From Erythrophleum ivorense (Eukaryota; Streptophyta; Magnoliopsida; Fabales; Fabaceae), in contig JAIUCV010000582.1 of NCBI GenBank assembly GCA_026724425.1, positions 372,001-436,000 of the forward strand: 64,000 bases of DNA. Reading direction: 5' to 3'. Below the pieces are notes generated by a model, which searched no databases, was not told where the DNA came from, and saw only the letters and a list, made by a program, of their open reading frames with translations. Positions 48,914-61,502 of the stretch are shown here, piece after piece. Position 1 is the stretch's first letter; every line of letters starts with the position of its first letter. A program made the position numbers and the translations under genes.

Positions 48914-49903
48914 CTCTATCATGCTGAAGAAAGGATCTAATAATTTTTCTTTCCTTGAATCCCATATATTGTCGACTTGTTGAGAAATTTGAATGTAAAA
49001 TCTCTAGAACATTTCGTAACTACCCTTTGTATTCATGTATTTAAGATATATGAAGGCAAAAAATGGCTTCATTATACTGTTTTCGCATATATGTTACTGT
49101 AGTGTCGATTGTGAGGATCTATATCCCAATCAATTTTTGTAATAGTAATACACACACACATCAATTGTTGTCATTTAGTGCACTTTTAAAACATCACAAT
49201 ACATGACCTAAAAGTCAAGGCATGCATGCACCAATGACATAATGGAATTTGTAAGTGGAAAGGAATTCTAGATTCATTATTGTATATGAGTGTGTGTCTC
49301 GAAAGAGAGAGAGAGAGAGAGAGAGAGAGGATAAAATTTTGGTTAAATTTTTCATTAAATTCTTTAATAAATGTATAATAAATGAATGAATATTTTGGAA
49401 GTGATTTACTGTAAGAGATGAGAAGAATTTTTAGTCATCGTTAAATCACAAACTAGTGTTTAACAGTGTGAAACGCTTGCAGCAAATGCATGTGGACTTG
49501 AAAACCAGGGAACAATGATAGCAGCAGCAAGCGATGCACTGTGGGACAACGGAGGAGCATGTGGAAGGATGTACACAATAACATGCACAGGAGGAACCAA
49601 CGGAGGTATTGCTCAGCCCTGCAAGGCTGGCACCTCCGTCACCGTCAAGATTATAGATCGCTGCCCTTCACCAGGATGCCAAGCCACCTTCGACCTCTCT
49701 CAGGAAGCTTTCTCTGCCATCGCTGACATCAATGAAGGCAAAATTGAAATTGACTACAACCAGTGAGTCTCTCTTCTCCTTCTTTCTCTTTTCTTCCTTT
49801 TGGTACACAAGCAAGAATAAAGAGCATAGTTTTTTCTTCATTTATTTGACCTCTATTTTATTTTTCCTTTCTTTCTTTCTGTATATCTGTTGTCAGGGCG
49901 TGA
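48608..49903 (+). CDS. Plant natriuretic peptide / EG45-like domain secreted protein
   Basis: Three exons give 131 residues: 48608-48716, 49483-49762 and 49897-49903. The donor of exon 2 is CCA|GTGAGT, and the tiny last exon supplies only the end of Gln, Ala and the stop, so the protein ends KIEIDYNQA. Residues 1-24 are a signal peptide (MIRRNEVLLMGLIAIISLVS then VASA). The mature part is one double-psi beta-barrel of the expansin/barwin superfamily with six cysteines, GTATYY at its start and VKIIDRCPSPGCQATFDLSQ in the middle. There is no C-terminal expansin domain, which separates it from expansins. Relatives are apoplastic signalling proteins affecting water and ion balance. Without the third exon the reading would stop at TGA one codon earlier, after YNQ. 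Intron 1 (766 bp) carries a GA microsatellite. Confidence 0.93.
49303..49329 (+). repeat. GA microsatellite in intron 1
   Basis: About thirteen GA units lie in the first intron of the natriuretic peptide-like gene, roughly 150 bases before the acceptor at 49482. Confidence 0.85.
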
Positions 49904-51853
49904 AGCTCGACTAAAAGAATCAGCTACAAGATGAATATCGAGTTGATGATGAAATAAATAAATGAAGACTGAATCAATAAAAGTGTCACGGAAAATAGAG
50001 CTCTTTTTCCATGGATATTAATCAGTTGTATTTCTATTCTATAAATAAAATATGAAACTTGATCGATTCCTGTACTTGTTCTGTATTTCCGTGTGTCAGA
50101 AATCTTTGATCCGGGGTGGCTCAACATATTTTATGACCTTAAGTGAAACTTCAATACGAGATATTTTACCTACTCAATTGATAATTTGCTAATTCATTTA
50201 AAATTAAAGATTGTCGGGAACTGAGTTTGAAAATAAAAAATATAAATTATACATATAAAAATATAAATTAAGAAGCTATGATATAAATTAAAAATAAAAA
50301 AAAGTAGTTCAAGGTTTGAACAACAAAATCTGTGTTTAAAACTTGATTGCAAAAGATATCATTTAGTTGAATTCTTCAATACATGGAATTGCTTCTCAAC
50401 AATAAATAGAATAACTTTCTTTTTTGCTTTTCACTCAAATGGAAGATACATACAATGAAAAAGAATTTCAGTGTTTTTCGGAATGAGAGTGAATAAGATA
50501 TGGACTAGTAAAATCTTAGTGCGTTGGGACTAGTAAAGAATTTCACCCAAAATGTTAGTATGTTGGGAGTGAGGGGAAAAATAGGCACTGTGAGAAATAA
50601 TTTATTGTTAAAATTTAATGCACTTAATTGTGGAGAGTAAAAAAAGACAGCGGTTATTGTGTTAGAAAAATAAAAATGTTAATTGAAAAATAAATTATGA
50701 ATTGAAAAGATAAGAATTATAGGAATGTTATCAGGTTGATTAATTAATATGAGTGAAAAATAAAAATTTTTATTAGGCAATTAAAAAATTTTTGAGCCTT
50801 GACACGTAAGATTTTTTAAAATAAATTAGACTATTTTCTTGTCATTAAAGATAATATAAATTAAATTTTTATAATTTTATAAATTATAAGTGTAATTATA
50901 TAATTATAGGACCAAAAATTTTGAAACACCTAAAACCTGTTATAATTATAAGTATAATCTTGTTAATTGTTTTATACCTGAGCCGCCCTCTTCCATGTCG
51001 AGTAAGTTACAATATAGTGGGTCATTTTAACGGAAGAGGATTTCGCTATATTTGCTATTGCCAGCGTTTGGAGCCATATAGTTAATTGTTTTTCCTCCCA
51101 AAAAAAAAAATGATATTTTATACCGAATTATTATCCGTAATTATTATATTCACACATGCGCAAAAATTAATAAAGTAAATGTGTATAAATGCTTATTAAA
51201 AATTTAAATTGGGTGTGTGTGCATCTATATATATATATATATATATATGCATTTCACTGAACGTCAGCCATTTTTTTAATATTCTTATTCATGTCGCATT
51301 TTAATATGGTTTTAAAACATTAAAAAGTTTTCAAGTGAAATAACGTTTTAATTCGTCTTGACATTGTTTGAAAATTCAGCTTATTTTAAGGTAATTGTTT
51401 TCAAACATTGCCGTGAAATTAACTCAAGTTCCATCACTAGTTTTGACTTCAAAAATGCGTGCTTTAAATAAACTGTGCACATCATAATGAGCCATATAAA
51501 TGAAAGGGATTGGCCGAAACCGAACTCTGCCAACGATCTGGTACTCATTCACTTTACGTAGTCAATAAGAAATCATTAATTCAATCCTTTTGGCAGCTAT
51601 TTACTCATTACTCACCCCAAAAATAATAAGCCATGTTCAAATAACTATTTTTAAAACTCGTAAATTTGTTATACAAGCTAGAATAAAAATTGAAACTAGG
51701 TATACAGCTCTGATCCAAGAAACTTTAGTCAAGAGCACACAAATGGCGGGCCGTTCGTATCCGGAGAAGTAATTGTAGAACAAGACTCCGGAGGAAAAAC
51801 TAACGCGGTATTGGCAATTGTATAGCTTAAGGAAGAAGGAAAAAGAATGCTTT
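49904..51853. other. 3' flank and AT-rich intergenic DNA
   Basis: AATAAA-like words at about 49952-49980 could serve polyadenylation of the upstream gene. A TA run lies at about 51223-51248. A short inverted repeat (ATTGTTTGAAAATT against AATTGTTTTCAAACAT) occurs near 51364-51405 and may be another small MITE. I see no gene. Confidence 0.4.
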
Positions 51854-51863
51854 GGTTTTACCC

Positions 51864-52580
51864 AAGGTTTTTAAAATTGGACCGGTCATCGAACCGGTGG
51901 AGGTACTGGTTCACAGTTCATTGGTCGGACCGTGGTTCAACCGTGGTCGAACCGGTAATAATTAAATATATATTTTTAAAATTTTATATATTAAAATTTT
52001 AATGTAACAAATAAATATTAGTAAATTTTTAATACTTAATTACTTATCCAATATTTTTTTAAGATATTGCAAAAATTATTTTATAATTTCTAAATTATAT
52101 TAAGATTCTACTTATTATTAAATAATAAATGATAAATAATAATTTTAGTTAAATACTTTGATATTATAGAAAAATGTTACTAAGAAATGAAACATAAATA
52201 TAATAGAAAATAAGTATAAAAAATAGTCAAATATATACATTTTATTATTTTTATATTTTCTCTTTTTCAAAAAAATCTTTATCTTTAAACTTTTTTCTCT
52301 TTTTTGTTTTTTATTTTTAATTTATTAAATTTATTTGAGATGAATTACTATATTATATAAGAAAAAATTCAAAAAAAAAATTTTGGAACAGACCGGTTCA
52401 ACCCGGTTTTAACCGGTTTTTCACCGATTTTGCCCAGTTTTGACCGGTTCTTCACCGATTTGACCGGTTCTCCACCGATTTTGTAACTGCCCGATTTTCT
52501 AGAGCAACCGGACCGGACCAGGGACCGGTTCCCGGTTGAACCGGTCGAACCGGCCGGTCCGGTCCAGTTTTCTTAACCAT
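51864..52580. mobile_element. MULE-type MITE with ACCGGTT-rich ends, 717 bp
   Basis: The left end starts AAGGTTTTTAAAATTGGACC and the right end, reverse-complemented, ATGGTTAAGAAAACTGGACC; these inverted repeats match at about 17 of 22 positions. GGTTTTACCC flanks both sides (51854-51863 and 52581-52590), or 11 bases if the preceding T is counted. Duplications of 8-11 bp are typical of Mutator-like elements. Both ends are packed with ACCGGTT-like words and the core is AT-rich and non-coding. An older relative is at 12259-12941. Confidence 0.75.
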
Positions 52581-52590
52581 GGTTTTACCC

Positions 52591-55464
52591 GAGACAACAA
52601 CTGAACAGTACTTGAAATTGCATGACTTGATCTATAATTATCTTCAATACACAAAAAAATTAAGAATAAAAATAAAAATAAAAAATAATTTTCATACCTT
52701 TATTTTAAAAAAATTAGTAAATAAAATAATTCTTATTAAATAATAATTATAATAGACATTATATAAACATTCTCTCTTTCATTTTCTTTTCCTTTCCAAC
52801 TATCCAACAAGTCCTAATTGATAATTGATTTGTCCAAATTCTAGAGATACAGATAGGACTAATGTTTTCATCACCCAAATCACTGAGCAAGTCAAAAAAA
52901 CGCCATGAAGGAAGTCCAGCTTAGGCAATACATCAGAGGCACCACCCACATACACAGTATCTGCATTTGAAACACAATTATAATTAAAAACCATAAATTG
53001 AAAATATCTATACTAAACAATCTCAAATTTTAAAATCATTTTAAAAAACTTTTTTAAGATTAAAACTTTAATTTGAAATTTTAAATTGTAACTTTTTCAT
53101 ACACTTTACATTTTTTATTTTAAAATCTTTTAAAATAATTTAAAATTTTAAAATTCTTCAGAATAAATGCCTTCAACCTAAAATTCTAAACTATAATTTT
53201 CCATTAAAGAAACCATGACCATCACCGTGCCCCTTTTCCATCCAAAATTAGGCATCTGTTCCTTGTCATCAAGTCAAATCGCAAAATCGTAACCAACCCA
53301 ATAAAATCCTCTAAATCACATAAATTAATATCAGGACTATTTCACATGTCAGCTACCCATGGCTGAGATACTTCCAATGAAATCTATTAAGCTTTAAGTT
53401 GACAAGGAAGAAAATTATTTCTGTTGCACCAATCCATGTATCAAATCTGGGCTATATCATTGACTTTTACTACCCATATGGCATAGTCATTTTTCAATGA
53501 AAGACTATGGCCACTTTTATTAGCATTGTCACACCATCAGCGGTACTGTCATCACGAATAACCACTGTCATTCCGGCCAATGCAAAAACATTACCATCCA
53601 ACATACTACTTTGGGACTTCCATTGTAGTCAGTGTTACCAGCAGCATAACCTTCCAAGAAGGACTCTTGACACAGAAACAGAGACATTGCCACATGGAAA
53701 AATCGAAAGAGTCCATGTATCTAAGACGAGTGGATATTGACATGGACACAAACACTATGTAAGGAAAAAAATCTTATGAATTCAACCACTCTGAGGTTAT
53801 GCATCAAGTCAAACGTATGTCAAATATCCACAATATCAAACTATGTTAGCAATGGCCATCGCAAGATTCATTGTGCATATGAAAATTGAAAAGTTAAAAC
53901 TAAGCCCCAAATATTGTACAACTATAGAAGAGAGACAAGAGAATATATAAAACCTAGCATCACGGTTTCCTAGTCTACTTGAAATCTTAGCTACTACAAA
54001 AATCTGATAACGACTGCCCCAAAGATGGTACACGAAAATGACAATAAGAAACAACATGATAATGGTTATCAAAGATGAGAAATGAATGGCAGACTTTTGA
54101 TGAGAAGAAGAATAGGTTATCCAGCTCAGCACTAGTCAAACAGTTTGACTCAAATCAGTTATGTTGGTTAGGCTTGATTATCTGTTTATAAAATGTAATG
54201 TTCGCAGATCAATACACATGGAAATAATTCATTCTCTTCCGTCTAATTATCTCTCTTTCTCATTTCTTGCGATTTGCTTTAACCTTACAGTCATCAATGT
54301 GGTTGTCTTCTGCTTCCCCGACGCAACTTGGCTAATGCATGGAAACAAAAGAATGACTAATCGAGAGCTAATGGGATAACCAATCACACACTTACAAAGC
54401 TGTGCAAAGACAAACAAGGGGCTCTAATGGATTATATTGACCCTCTAGGAATTCAAGAGCTAAGATTCAACAATAGTTGAACAAGATTTAACATAACAAT
54501 CAACTCAGCTTAACCAAGAAAAACAGCAAGTGATCTTGCTCTTAAAATTTCAAAAATACGCCCAAAACGATAAAACCAAACCTGCTCCATGCTGCAAAAA
54601 TTAGCAGGCACGAACTGCCATCAGATAGCTTAAAAAAAAAAGCAATAATATTAAAATGTAGAAAGCAAAGTAGACCATTCTACCTTCCTCATCCCATTCA
54701 CAGATAAATCAGCTAAGCTGCATAGCCCTTCCCAAAAGTCCATGTAGAATTTCTGTTACGAGAAAACAACACAATCAAAAACAACAAATATCCCAATTCC
54801 CAACCATCGCATGGAATGGCTATGTGAAGTAAATGGAAGCAAAATAAAACAACCTCTAGTAAGCCCAAACAATATACACCAGCTAAAGGTGCATGAGCTC
54901 AGCAACTAAAAAAGCCTTCCAACCAACCACTCAACTGCGCTGGTGTATCAGCATATCCAATATAAGAAGGCCTAAGCACTAGAAGAAGAAGAAAGGGGGG
55001 GGGGGGGGGAATATCCTAAATCACTACGTCCCATTGATGTTTGAAACAATACTAAAAATGAACAACACAGTAGAAAAACATAAATTTACATAGCCCCTCC
55101 CTGACTGCAGAAGAGCTTCTAATAAAAGCAAATTAGTAAATTTGCAAGGAATCAACTGAAATGCAAAAGAAAACAATGGTTAGTAATGTAAATATTGACT
55201 TAATCAGATAAAAGGAACTCCAATACTTCCCACTGCTCACAACAGACAAGCGCCAAGGTGCCCAAATCTGTATTCCACAGTTAACATCAGTTTTGCGGAA
55301 CAATAATAAGATCAAGAAACCTTGCTAATACTAGAGTACAAATAAAGTCAACAATATAACATTAATAGAGCATCACGGAGTTTATGAATATTATGAGAAA
55401 TTATATGCCCCATAATAAGGCAAAAGCTCCAACAACAACCTTGAACAGATGGGCAAGTATTAAT
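52591..55464. other. Intergenic DNA and SF3A1 3' flank
   Basis: No gene is secure. On the minus strand, a short frame near 52960-52890 (DTVYVGGASDVLPKLDF) follows an acceptor-like TTTCAAATGCAG; it could be an exon scrap but has no partner. An 11-to-12-base G run lies near 54997-55009. The right end holds the SF3A1 3' untranslated region. Confidence 0.4.
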
Positions 55465-58009
55465 TCATCTCCTTCTACCACCACGCTCTCTTAAGGTGAG
55501 AGAGAGAATCTCCCCTCCTCCAACATTGTAATAGGCAAGTGACATATTATCCTTGAGAAAGCCAGGTTTTCCACTCAATTTCTGTTTGTTAGCGGGGAGC
55601 TGGATCTCCCCAGCAATTTTCTCCTTCAAGCTGCTAACAGTTTCAGACAGAGACTGCACAGTAATCTCCAGAACTTGTCCTCTGAGATTTCCTTCATCAA
55701 CATTAGGAACCGATACACAGATGCGAACTGGTCCCTGGTTGTACCAAAAAAATGCCAGTCAGGATAAACATCAACACTACTTTTAGTAAATGAAAAGCTA
55801 ATTTATTATAATTATTTTTTAAAGATGGTATCAAGCTCCATACAGGATGTTGAGCCAGAAACTGATCTTCTGGGATAAGAGCAGAATCATCAAGCTTCTG
55901 CCTCTTCGGCTCTGGTTCTTCTGGAAGCGGGGGAGGAGCTTCCTCAGGTGGTGGTGGGGGTGGCACTCCCTGAGGCAATGGTGGCGGAGGCATCATAGGC
56001 ATTGCAGGTGGAGGTATAGGAAGAGGGGCATAAGGACGAGGAAGTGGAACAGGCGTGAACTGAGAACCTGGGGGTGGGGGTACAGGAATTCCTGGTCCAT
56101 TCACAGAAACTGATGAAGGCATTGGAGGTGGTTGACTTGAGATGAATGGCTGCTGTCCAGAAGTCATTGACATTGGATGAGAAGCTGGGTGAACAGATGG
56201 AATCATGGGAACTACTGGAGGTCTTGGAGGAGGAACTGGAAGGCCACCACTGGTAGGAGTAGAATACTGAACTGTGGGTGGTGGAACACGAGGAAGATTC
56301 AATGCTAGTCCAGGTGGTGGTGGAAGAGGACGAACTGAAGGCATACCAGGTCTGGGAGGAGGTGCAGCAGGGCCAGGAAGGTTCTTAGCTTCATTGTTAA
56401 CAACACTATTTTGATCCTCACCGCCCAAACTCTGTGACATGGCTTGGTTTGCAGTTCGTCCTATGCTACCAGTGTGACCATCCCATATAACCTGCTTAGG
56501 TTGCTCATCTTTCTTCTTTTCAATTTCTGCCATGACAGCATTGGAGACCTCTTCCTCGGTAGTACCAAAGATATCAGGACGGGTCCGTGCAAGTCCAACG
56601 ATGTTTCTTGAGATTTCATCATCCTGAGCAAGTGTTGTCTCACGAATTTTGGCAAACATCCTTTCTTTTTGCTCTTTGTACTTGGGATCAATAAGAGAAA
56701 TTCGCATATGTTCAGACATTTCATTATTTGGAATTAGCTCACCAGTAATTGGGGAAACAACAAACTTTGTTGGATCTCTTTCTGCAGGAATCCTTTCCTC
56801 TGGTCTTTTCCAGTTTTTCACAATCCTCATTGGTGGTTCAGGCTCCTCTGTAACCTTGACTCCACTTTTCTTACCATCATCATTGTCTTCCAAACTGGCT
56901 GCCCTCATGCCCTCTTCAACAAGTTGGGCCTCTTCCTCATCCATTTCCATTTCAACTTCCTTTTCAGGTTCAACGATATCTTCTTCCATGGTTGACACCT
57001 TGCTTCTCCTTATAACCTCCTCAAGGGTCATTGGGGGAGGTAGCTCTTCATCCTCATCATCAACAAAATCTATTGTTTCAACCGCTACAAAATCGTGCCA
57101 ATCTATCATCGCCATTTGAATCCTTTCCTGCTCTATTTCATCCTCAGCCTTTTGCCGAGCTTGCTCCTGTGAGCGCTCCCATTCCAGCCTGTTTACACAC
57201 CGTTCAAGGACAGTGGTCATGTCAGAGACACTTCTCTTCAGCTTCTCTGTCAACCCCTTTGGAGGCATCAAGACCTTGGAATATGCATCCGCAAGGGAAG
57301 TAAAAAAGGTAAACATGCTGTGGGTCGGTTTCAAGAAATGGAATTGGGGGTTATTGACCTCCCTACTTGTCAAACCTGTCAAAAATGATTTTCCATTTCG
57401 AGCCACAAACTGTGCCGTGAGCTTTATAATATCCAGCTCTTCCCCTGTAATCCCTTCAGGAAGCCGAACTGTATACTGCTCAGCTTCTGGGGGTTCAAGT
57501 ACTTTCCTTACAGGCTTAAACTGAGAAGAGAGATCAGGCTTTGTTGCTGCTGCAGCGTCATTACTGTCCGAGGCCGGTGCAGATAGGGTTGCTTCAGGCA
57601 AAGCTGAATCTACAGGTTGCAGAGGAGGTTGCTGTGTCGAAGATTGGTTTTGGGCACGAAATTCCGCCAATCGATGTTGATAATATGCATGATAGGGATC
57701 CGACGAATTCAAGAAATTGAACTTAACATTGCCAGTGTTATTTGCAATAATCCTTTTCTCAAATTCTGGCCCGTTTTTAGCAACGAACTGGGCTGTTTTA
57801 TCGACAATAGTTCTAATGTCTGGAGGGGGATGTATAATTCCAATAGTTCTAGTGTGGGTAGCAACTGATGCCAAATTCGATTTGTTCTGCTCCTCCATTG
57901 AGAATTTTTCATCCTCCCTCTCCCCAGCCACTTGAGACTCGGGGAGAGGACCTAGATTTCCATCAGAAGGAGGAGCAGGAAGAGGCAGTATCGGTAATCC
58001 ACCCAGCAT
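55465..58009 (-). CDS. SF3A1: Splicing factor 3A subunit 1 (SF3A1/SAP114, Prp21-type)
   Basis: Two coding exons, 58009-55844 and 55734-55465, give 811 residues; the 109-bp intron is GT-AG in phase 0. The protein belongs to the SF3a complex of U2 snRNP, needed for branch-site recognition in the nucleus. Two SURP (SWAP) modules lie at about residues 65-118 (TAQFVAKNGPEFEKRI) and 192-245 (TAQFVARNGKSFLTGL), followed by the charged Prp21 region to about 480. A Pro-rich stretch (about 540-690) and a C-terminal ubiquitin-like domain (about 725-805) ending RERGGRRR come last. The length is close to other plant SF3A1 proteins. I chose ATG at 58009 because MLGGLPILPLPAPPSDGNLG matches the family start; the frame's upstream extension is non-ATG. 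A 5' UTR intron is likely (58368-58109). Confidence 0.95.
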
Positions 58010-58108
58010 TGTAGTAATTTCCAAACAAATTTCAAACTTTTTTTAACGTATTTATTTAACGTGAAAGTGAAAGAAGCATCCAAGTAGGCTCTGGCGATCA
58101 AAACCAAC

Positions 58109-58368
58109 CTGCAAATTGAAGTAGAAAAGGAGAACCAATTAACGTAGAATCTACACAAAACTCAAACTGAAAATTTGCAAGACAAGAAATCAGTGAGACA
58201 AGAAGATCAACAACCATGGCAATTATATTTAACAGAAAAAAATAAAATAAAAAACTCAAGACCAACAACAACATGAAGTAATTCACGATTTCACGTATTG
58301 GAAAAGAAAAGGAAGAAAGAGGATACTTCGGTGATTTTAAAGAGAGAAACGGAGGAAGAAGATCTTAC
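58109..58368 (-). other. Probable 5' UTR intron of SF3A1
   Basis: On the minus strand, CAAA|GTAAGATC (donor at 58368) and TTTGCAG|GTTGG (acceptor ending 58109) enclose 260 bases upstream of the start codon. The first exon would lie in 58369 to about 58450, a less AT-rich stretch with upstream promoter-like DNA. There is no transcript evidence. Confidence 0.5.
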
Positions 58369-58559
58369 TTTGAACGGAAGGGAGGGATCTCCCACAATCA
58401 CCCTTTTTGATTATCGCATTCGAGCAGCAAGAGGGACTTTTTATGGTCGAAGATAGAGAAGTCGGCGTCTCTGGGTCGGTATAGATTTTTTGACTGGATT
58501 GGGCCCAATATTGTTTAGGCCGGGGCCCAGAACGTATAATTCTCCAAGCAGACGACACT

Positions 58560-59300
58560 TAAGCTTGTGCGTTGTGTGTCTTTTTCTTTTTCTTTTTTTT
58601 TTTTTGTATTGGTTTAAAATAGTTTTGTTTCTTTTATTTTTTCCAACTCTAGCTGCTTTCCAATGAACTGAACTCTAAACAAATACTAAATTTTAATTTT
58701 TTTTTATAATAATACTATCGTCATATAATACCCAAATTAATTTGCAAAAATAAATTATATAACCCCATGAAGTTTTGTCTCCTTCATTTTCCCTTCTCAT
58801 TTCTAATAAATTGAATTAGAAAAGAAACAATCTCTAAATTACCAATTTCTTTTTACAATGCCACTGGCTTCATTTTGGTTCTTCAGATTATAACATTTAA
58901 CTATTATGAAAGTTAATACACTTTTAAATTTTTTTTTTAACAGGTAGATAGATATAGTGAACTCTTTTCCTTTGACGCAAATCACAATCTTTTTAAATAA
59001 AATATTTTAGCAAAAAGGTTTTATAAAAATATGTCATGATAACCTATGTGTGATTACAACTTATTACTCAAGAAAATGAGAGGCAATTTAAGAACAGAAA
59101 TTAAAACTTTTTATTATTATTATTTTACATATTTCATTAATTCATCCCCACATTTCCTGAACTCTGGTTATAGGAGCAAAACGGTCTAACAAACCTTCGA
59201 TAACGAAGTAACAACACATTCCACCGTAGCCAATCACACAAAGCCACGTATCGATCTTTCCCGCCAAAAACCCTTCCCCTTCTTAACGTACCCTGCGATA
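58560..59300. promoter_or_regulatory. Shared upstream region of SF3A1 and the FAS1 gene
   Basis: The two genes diverge. The 700-odd bases between them are AT-rich with long T tracts near 58590-58605 and 58690-58705 and no reading frame. They must hold both promoters, but I cannot assign individual elements. Confidence 0.4.
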
Positions 59301-59306
59301 GCGAGA

Positions 59307-60419
59307 ATGCCCCATCATCGTCAAGCTGCGTCAATGGCTTCCGCACTCCTCACCGTCTCTCTTATCCTCCTTTCTCTCTCCTCTCTCTCCTTATCTTCCC
59401 TCCCATCATCCACCATCCTCGATGCTGCCGAGATCCTCTCCAGCTCCGGCTTCCAAACCATGGCTCTCAGTTTGGAGCTAGCGTCCCGGGCCCTTCACCC
59501 ACTCACTCGCTCCCTCACCATCTTCGCCCCTTCCGAGTTTGCCTTCAGGGAAATCGATCATCTCCCACTCTCTCTCCTCCAGTACCATCTCCTTCCCAAC
59601 GCTTTCTCCCTCCAATCACTCTCGTCTCTCCCCTTCGGCGCCAAGATAGCCACTCTGCGCCCTGGTCACTCCCTGACAGTCACGAAATCGCATTTCAATG
59701 AATGGGTTTCAATCAACAACGTTACGATCAATGGGTCGCCGATTTTTGATGACGGGACTTTGGTAATCTTCGGGATCGAGAACGTCTTCGATCCGTACTT
59801 TCAGAATCCCGCCAAAACCCCAGGTGGGAATTCGAATCTCAGGTGTATTCCGATGATGGGAAAGAATGATAGAGTGTGGTCTTCTGGGGCACATTCTTTC
59901 GAAGAAGCTTGTGGGATTCTGAGATCTAAAGGTTGCTCTGTGATGGCTTCGTTTCTTGAGATGCAGGTCCTGGGTATCAAGGATCGCCCTGATCAATTCA
60001 CACTCTTCGCTCCGGTCGACGAGGCGATGGTGGATCACCTAGGAAACTTGAGCAACTACTCTTCAATCCTTCGTCACCATCTTGTGCCCTGCAAGATTTT
60101 GTGGGGCGATTTGGTGAGCTTAGATAATGGAACAGTATTGTGGACTTACGAGAGAGGATTCACCATCAATGTCACGGAGTCAGGGGATGACAAGTTGTTG
60201 CTAAATGGGGTTCCAGTGATTTTCCCTGAGTTGTACCACAATGATTGGCTCGTGGTTCATGCCCTCCAGGAAGTTCTCTCAAACGGAAGAGAGCAAGAAG
60301 CAGAACATTCAGGCAAGGCCGACGTGGTAACTGAACCTAAGGAATCTTCATTGGAGTTTGGCCACTACAATGTTCAAGAATATCCCACATCCCACTATCA
60401 CTTCTCTGTTTTTCATTAG
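59307..60419 (+). CDS. Fasciclin (FAS1) domain secreted protein, FLA19-21-like
   Basis: A single exon of 370 residues. It opens with a signal peptide; a second ATG at 59334 (MASALLTVSLILLSLSSLSL) gives a cleaner one and may be the real start. The first FAS1 domain is about residues 38-165, with LTIFAPSEFAF and later INNVTINGSPIFDDGTLVIF. The second is about 205-325, with FTLFAPVDEAMVDHLGN, LRHHLVPCKI and LLNGVPVIF. Several NxT/S sites (NVT, NGT, NLS, NYS) suggest N-glycosylation. No Pro/Hyp-rich arabinogalactan stretch and no hydrophobic GPI tail are visible, so it fits the divergent two-FAS1 group of fasciclin-like proteins, not classic GPI-anchored FLAs. The likely place is the cell wall, in matrix adhesion. 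Confidence 0.9.
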   Translation: MPHHRQAASMASALLTVSLILLSLSSLSLSSLPSSTILDAAEILSSSGFQTMALSLELASRALHPLTRSLTIFAPSEFAFREIDHLPLSLLQYHLLPNAFSLQSLSSLPFGAKIATLRPGHSLTVTKSHFNEWVSINNVTINGSPIFDDGTLVIFGIENVFDPYFQNPAKTPGGNSNLRCIPMMGKNDRVWSSGAHSFEEACGILRSKGCSVMASFLEMQVLGIKDRPDQFTLFAPVDEAMVDHLGNLSNYSSILRHHLVPCKILWGDLVSLDNGTVLWTYERGFTINVTESGDDKLLLNGVPVIFPELYHNDWLVVHALQEVLSNGREQEAEHSGKADVVTEPKESSLEFGHYNVQEYPTSHYHFSVFH

Positions 60420-61502
60420 CATTGCTCTCTCTGATCCATTGATGTGTCTTCTTATTCTTGATGATTTTCGTAGTTTCATTCCAGCTAGTCTTAACAGGAC
60501 GCCATCACTCATAGAACTAGGTTTGAATCTTCTGCAGTAATTTCTTGCAAGAAACCTCGAGTTCGTGCAGCGAATGCCAGTGACATTACCTCCTTTCATT
60601 CTGTTACATGTTCTGATATTTTATATGTTCAGCTTTATATAAAATGGAACTTCTACCCTTCCCTTCAATTACGATCAGGGTTAAATTTCCCTTCCGGACC
60701 TTTCAAGAGGAATCGAATCTATATTAAGGAAAGATATTATAGCCTCTAACTAATTGATCGGACTCCTTTGGATAGCTTATACGCCCTTAAGATGCTTTTG
60801 ACGTAACAGTGCTATAAATTCATTAACATATTCTGGGTAGGATAAAATTTTAAAAAAAATAATAATAATAATTAGATGGAGGATACTTGGAATTGGTGAG
60901 AATGTATCCTGCAGAAATCTTAAATAGTGTTGTAATCATGTATGAGATGCAAGTATTTGACGGAAAATGAATTTTCAAAACAAAAAGTAAAAATACCCTG
61001 CCCAAACATATATGCCTAGCGAAACTTTGGTTCAATGAAACAAAAAGTGCACAAGGAAAAAGTGAATGCATAGAATATTACAATCATATCTTGAAAGAAT
61101 GAACCATCTGCTCTAATCGTTCAGATTCACTACGGTAATGAGACATTTAGAACATACAACAGAATGAAAATAGCCGCAGGAGGAATATCCTCCTATTGTA
61201 TGGATCGCAGGCATCGGAGGATCCACCGCAAATATTACCCTCCGAAACAATACAGCCCAAAAATTCAAGATCACTTTTCCTTCTCCATTCCAACTCTACC
61301 CAGTTAAGAAATATGAACAAACATTTGCAAAAACTGCTATGAGAGGAGTCCCTTCCACCCATAAACTATTTTTACAAAAATGAAATTACACTTGTGTGAC
61401 CAAAGAATGTATGTTTAGCATACTGAGACTTTTAACTGGTCGATGAATCAGGGTGCAAGATAATGCACAGCCTCCTAAAATGTTCTATTCTTATGTTTCT
61501 CT
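60420..61502. other. Convergent 3' flanks of the FAS1 and GlcAT14 genes
   Basis: The plus-strand gene ends at 60419 and the minus-strand gene at 61503, so this is the shared 3' region. ATAATAATAATAATTA lies at 60860-60876. No gene is supported, and the short frames here lack coding character. Confidence 0.45.

Noticed and set aside
55847..57868. Plus-strand frames opposite SF3A1
   Set aside because: They are antisense shadows of the Pro-rich and acidic regions of SF3A1.
58010..58024. Upstream extension of the SF3A1 frame
   Set aside because: It begins at TTG, and the family start fits the ATG at 58009.
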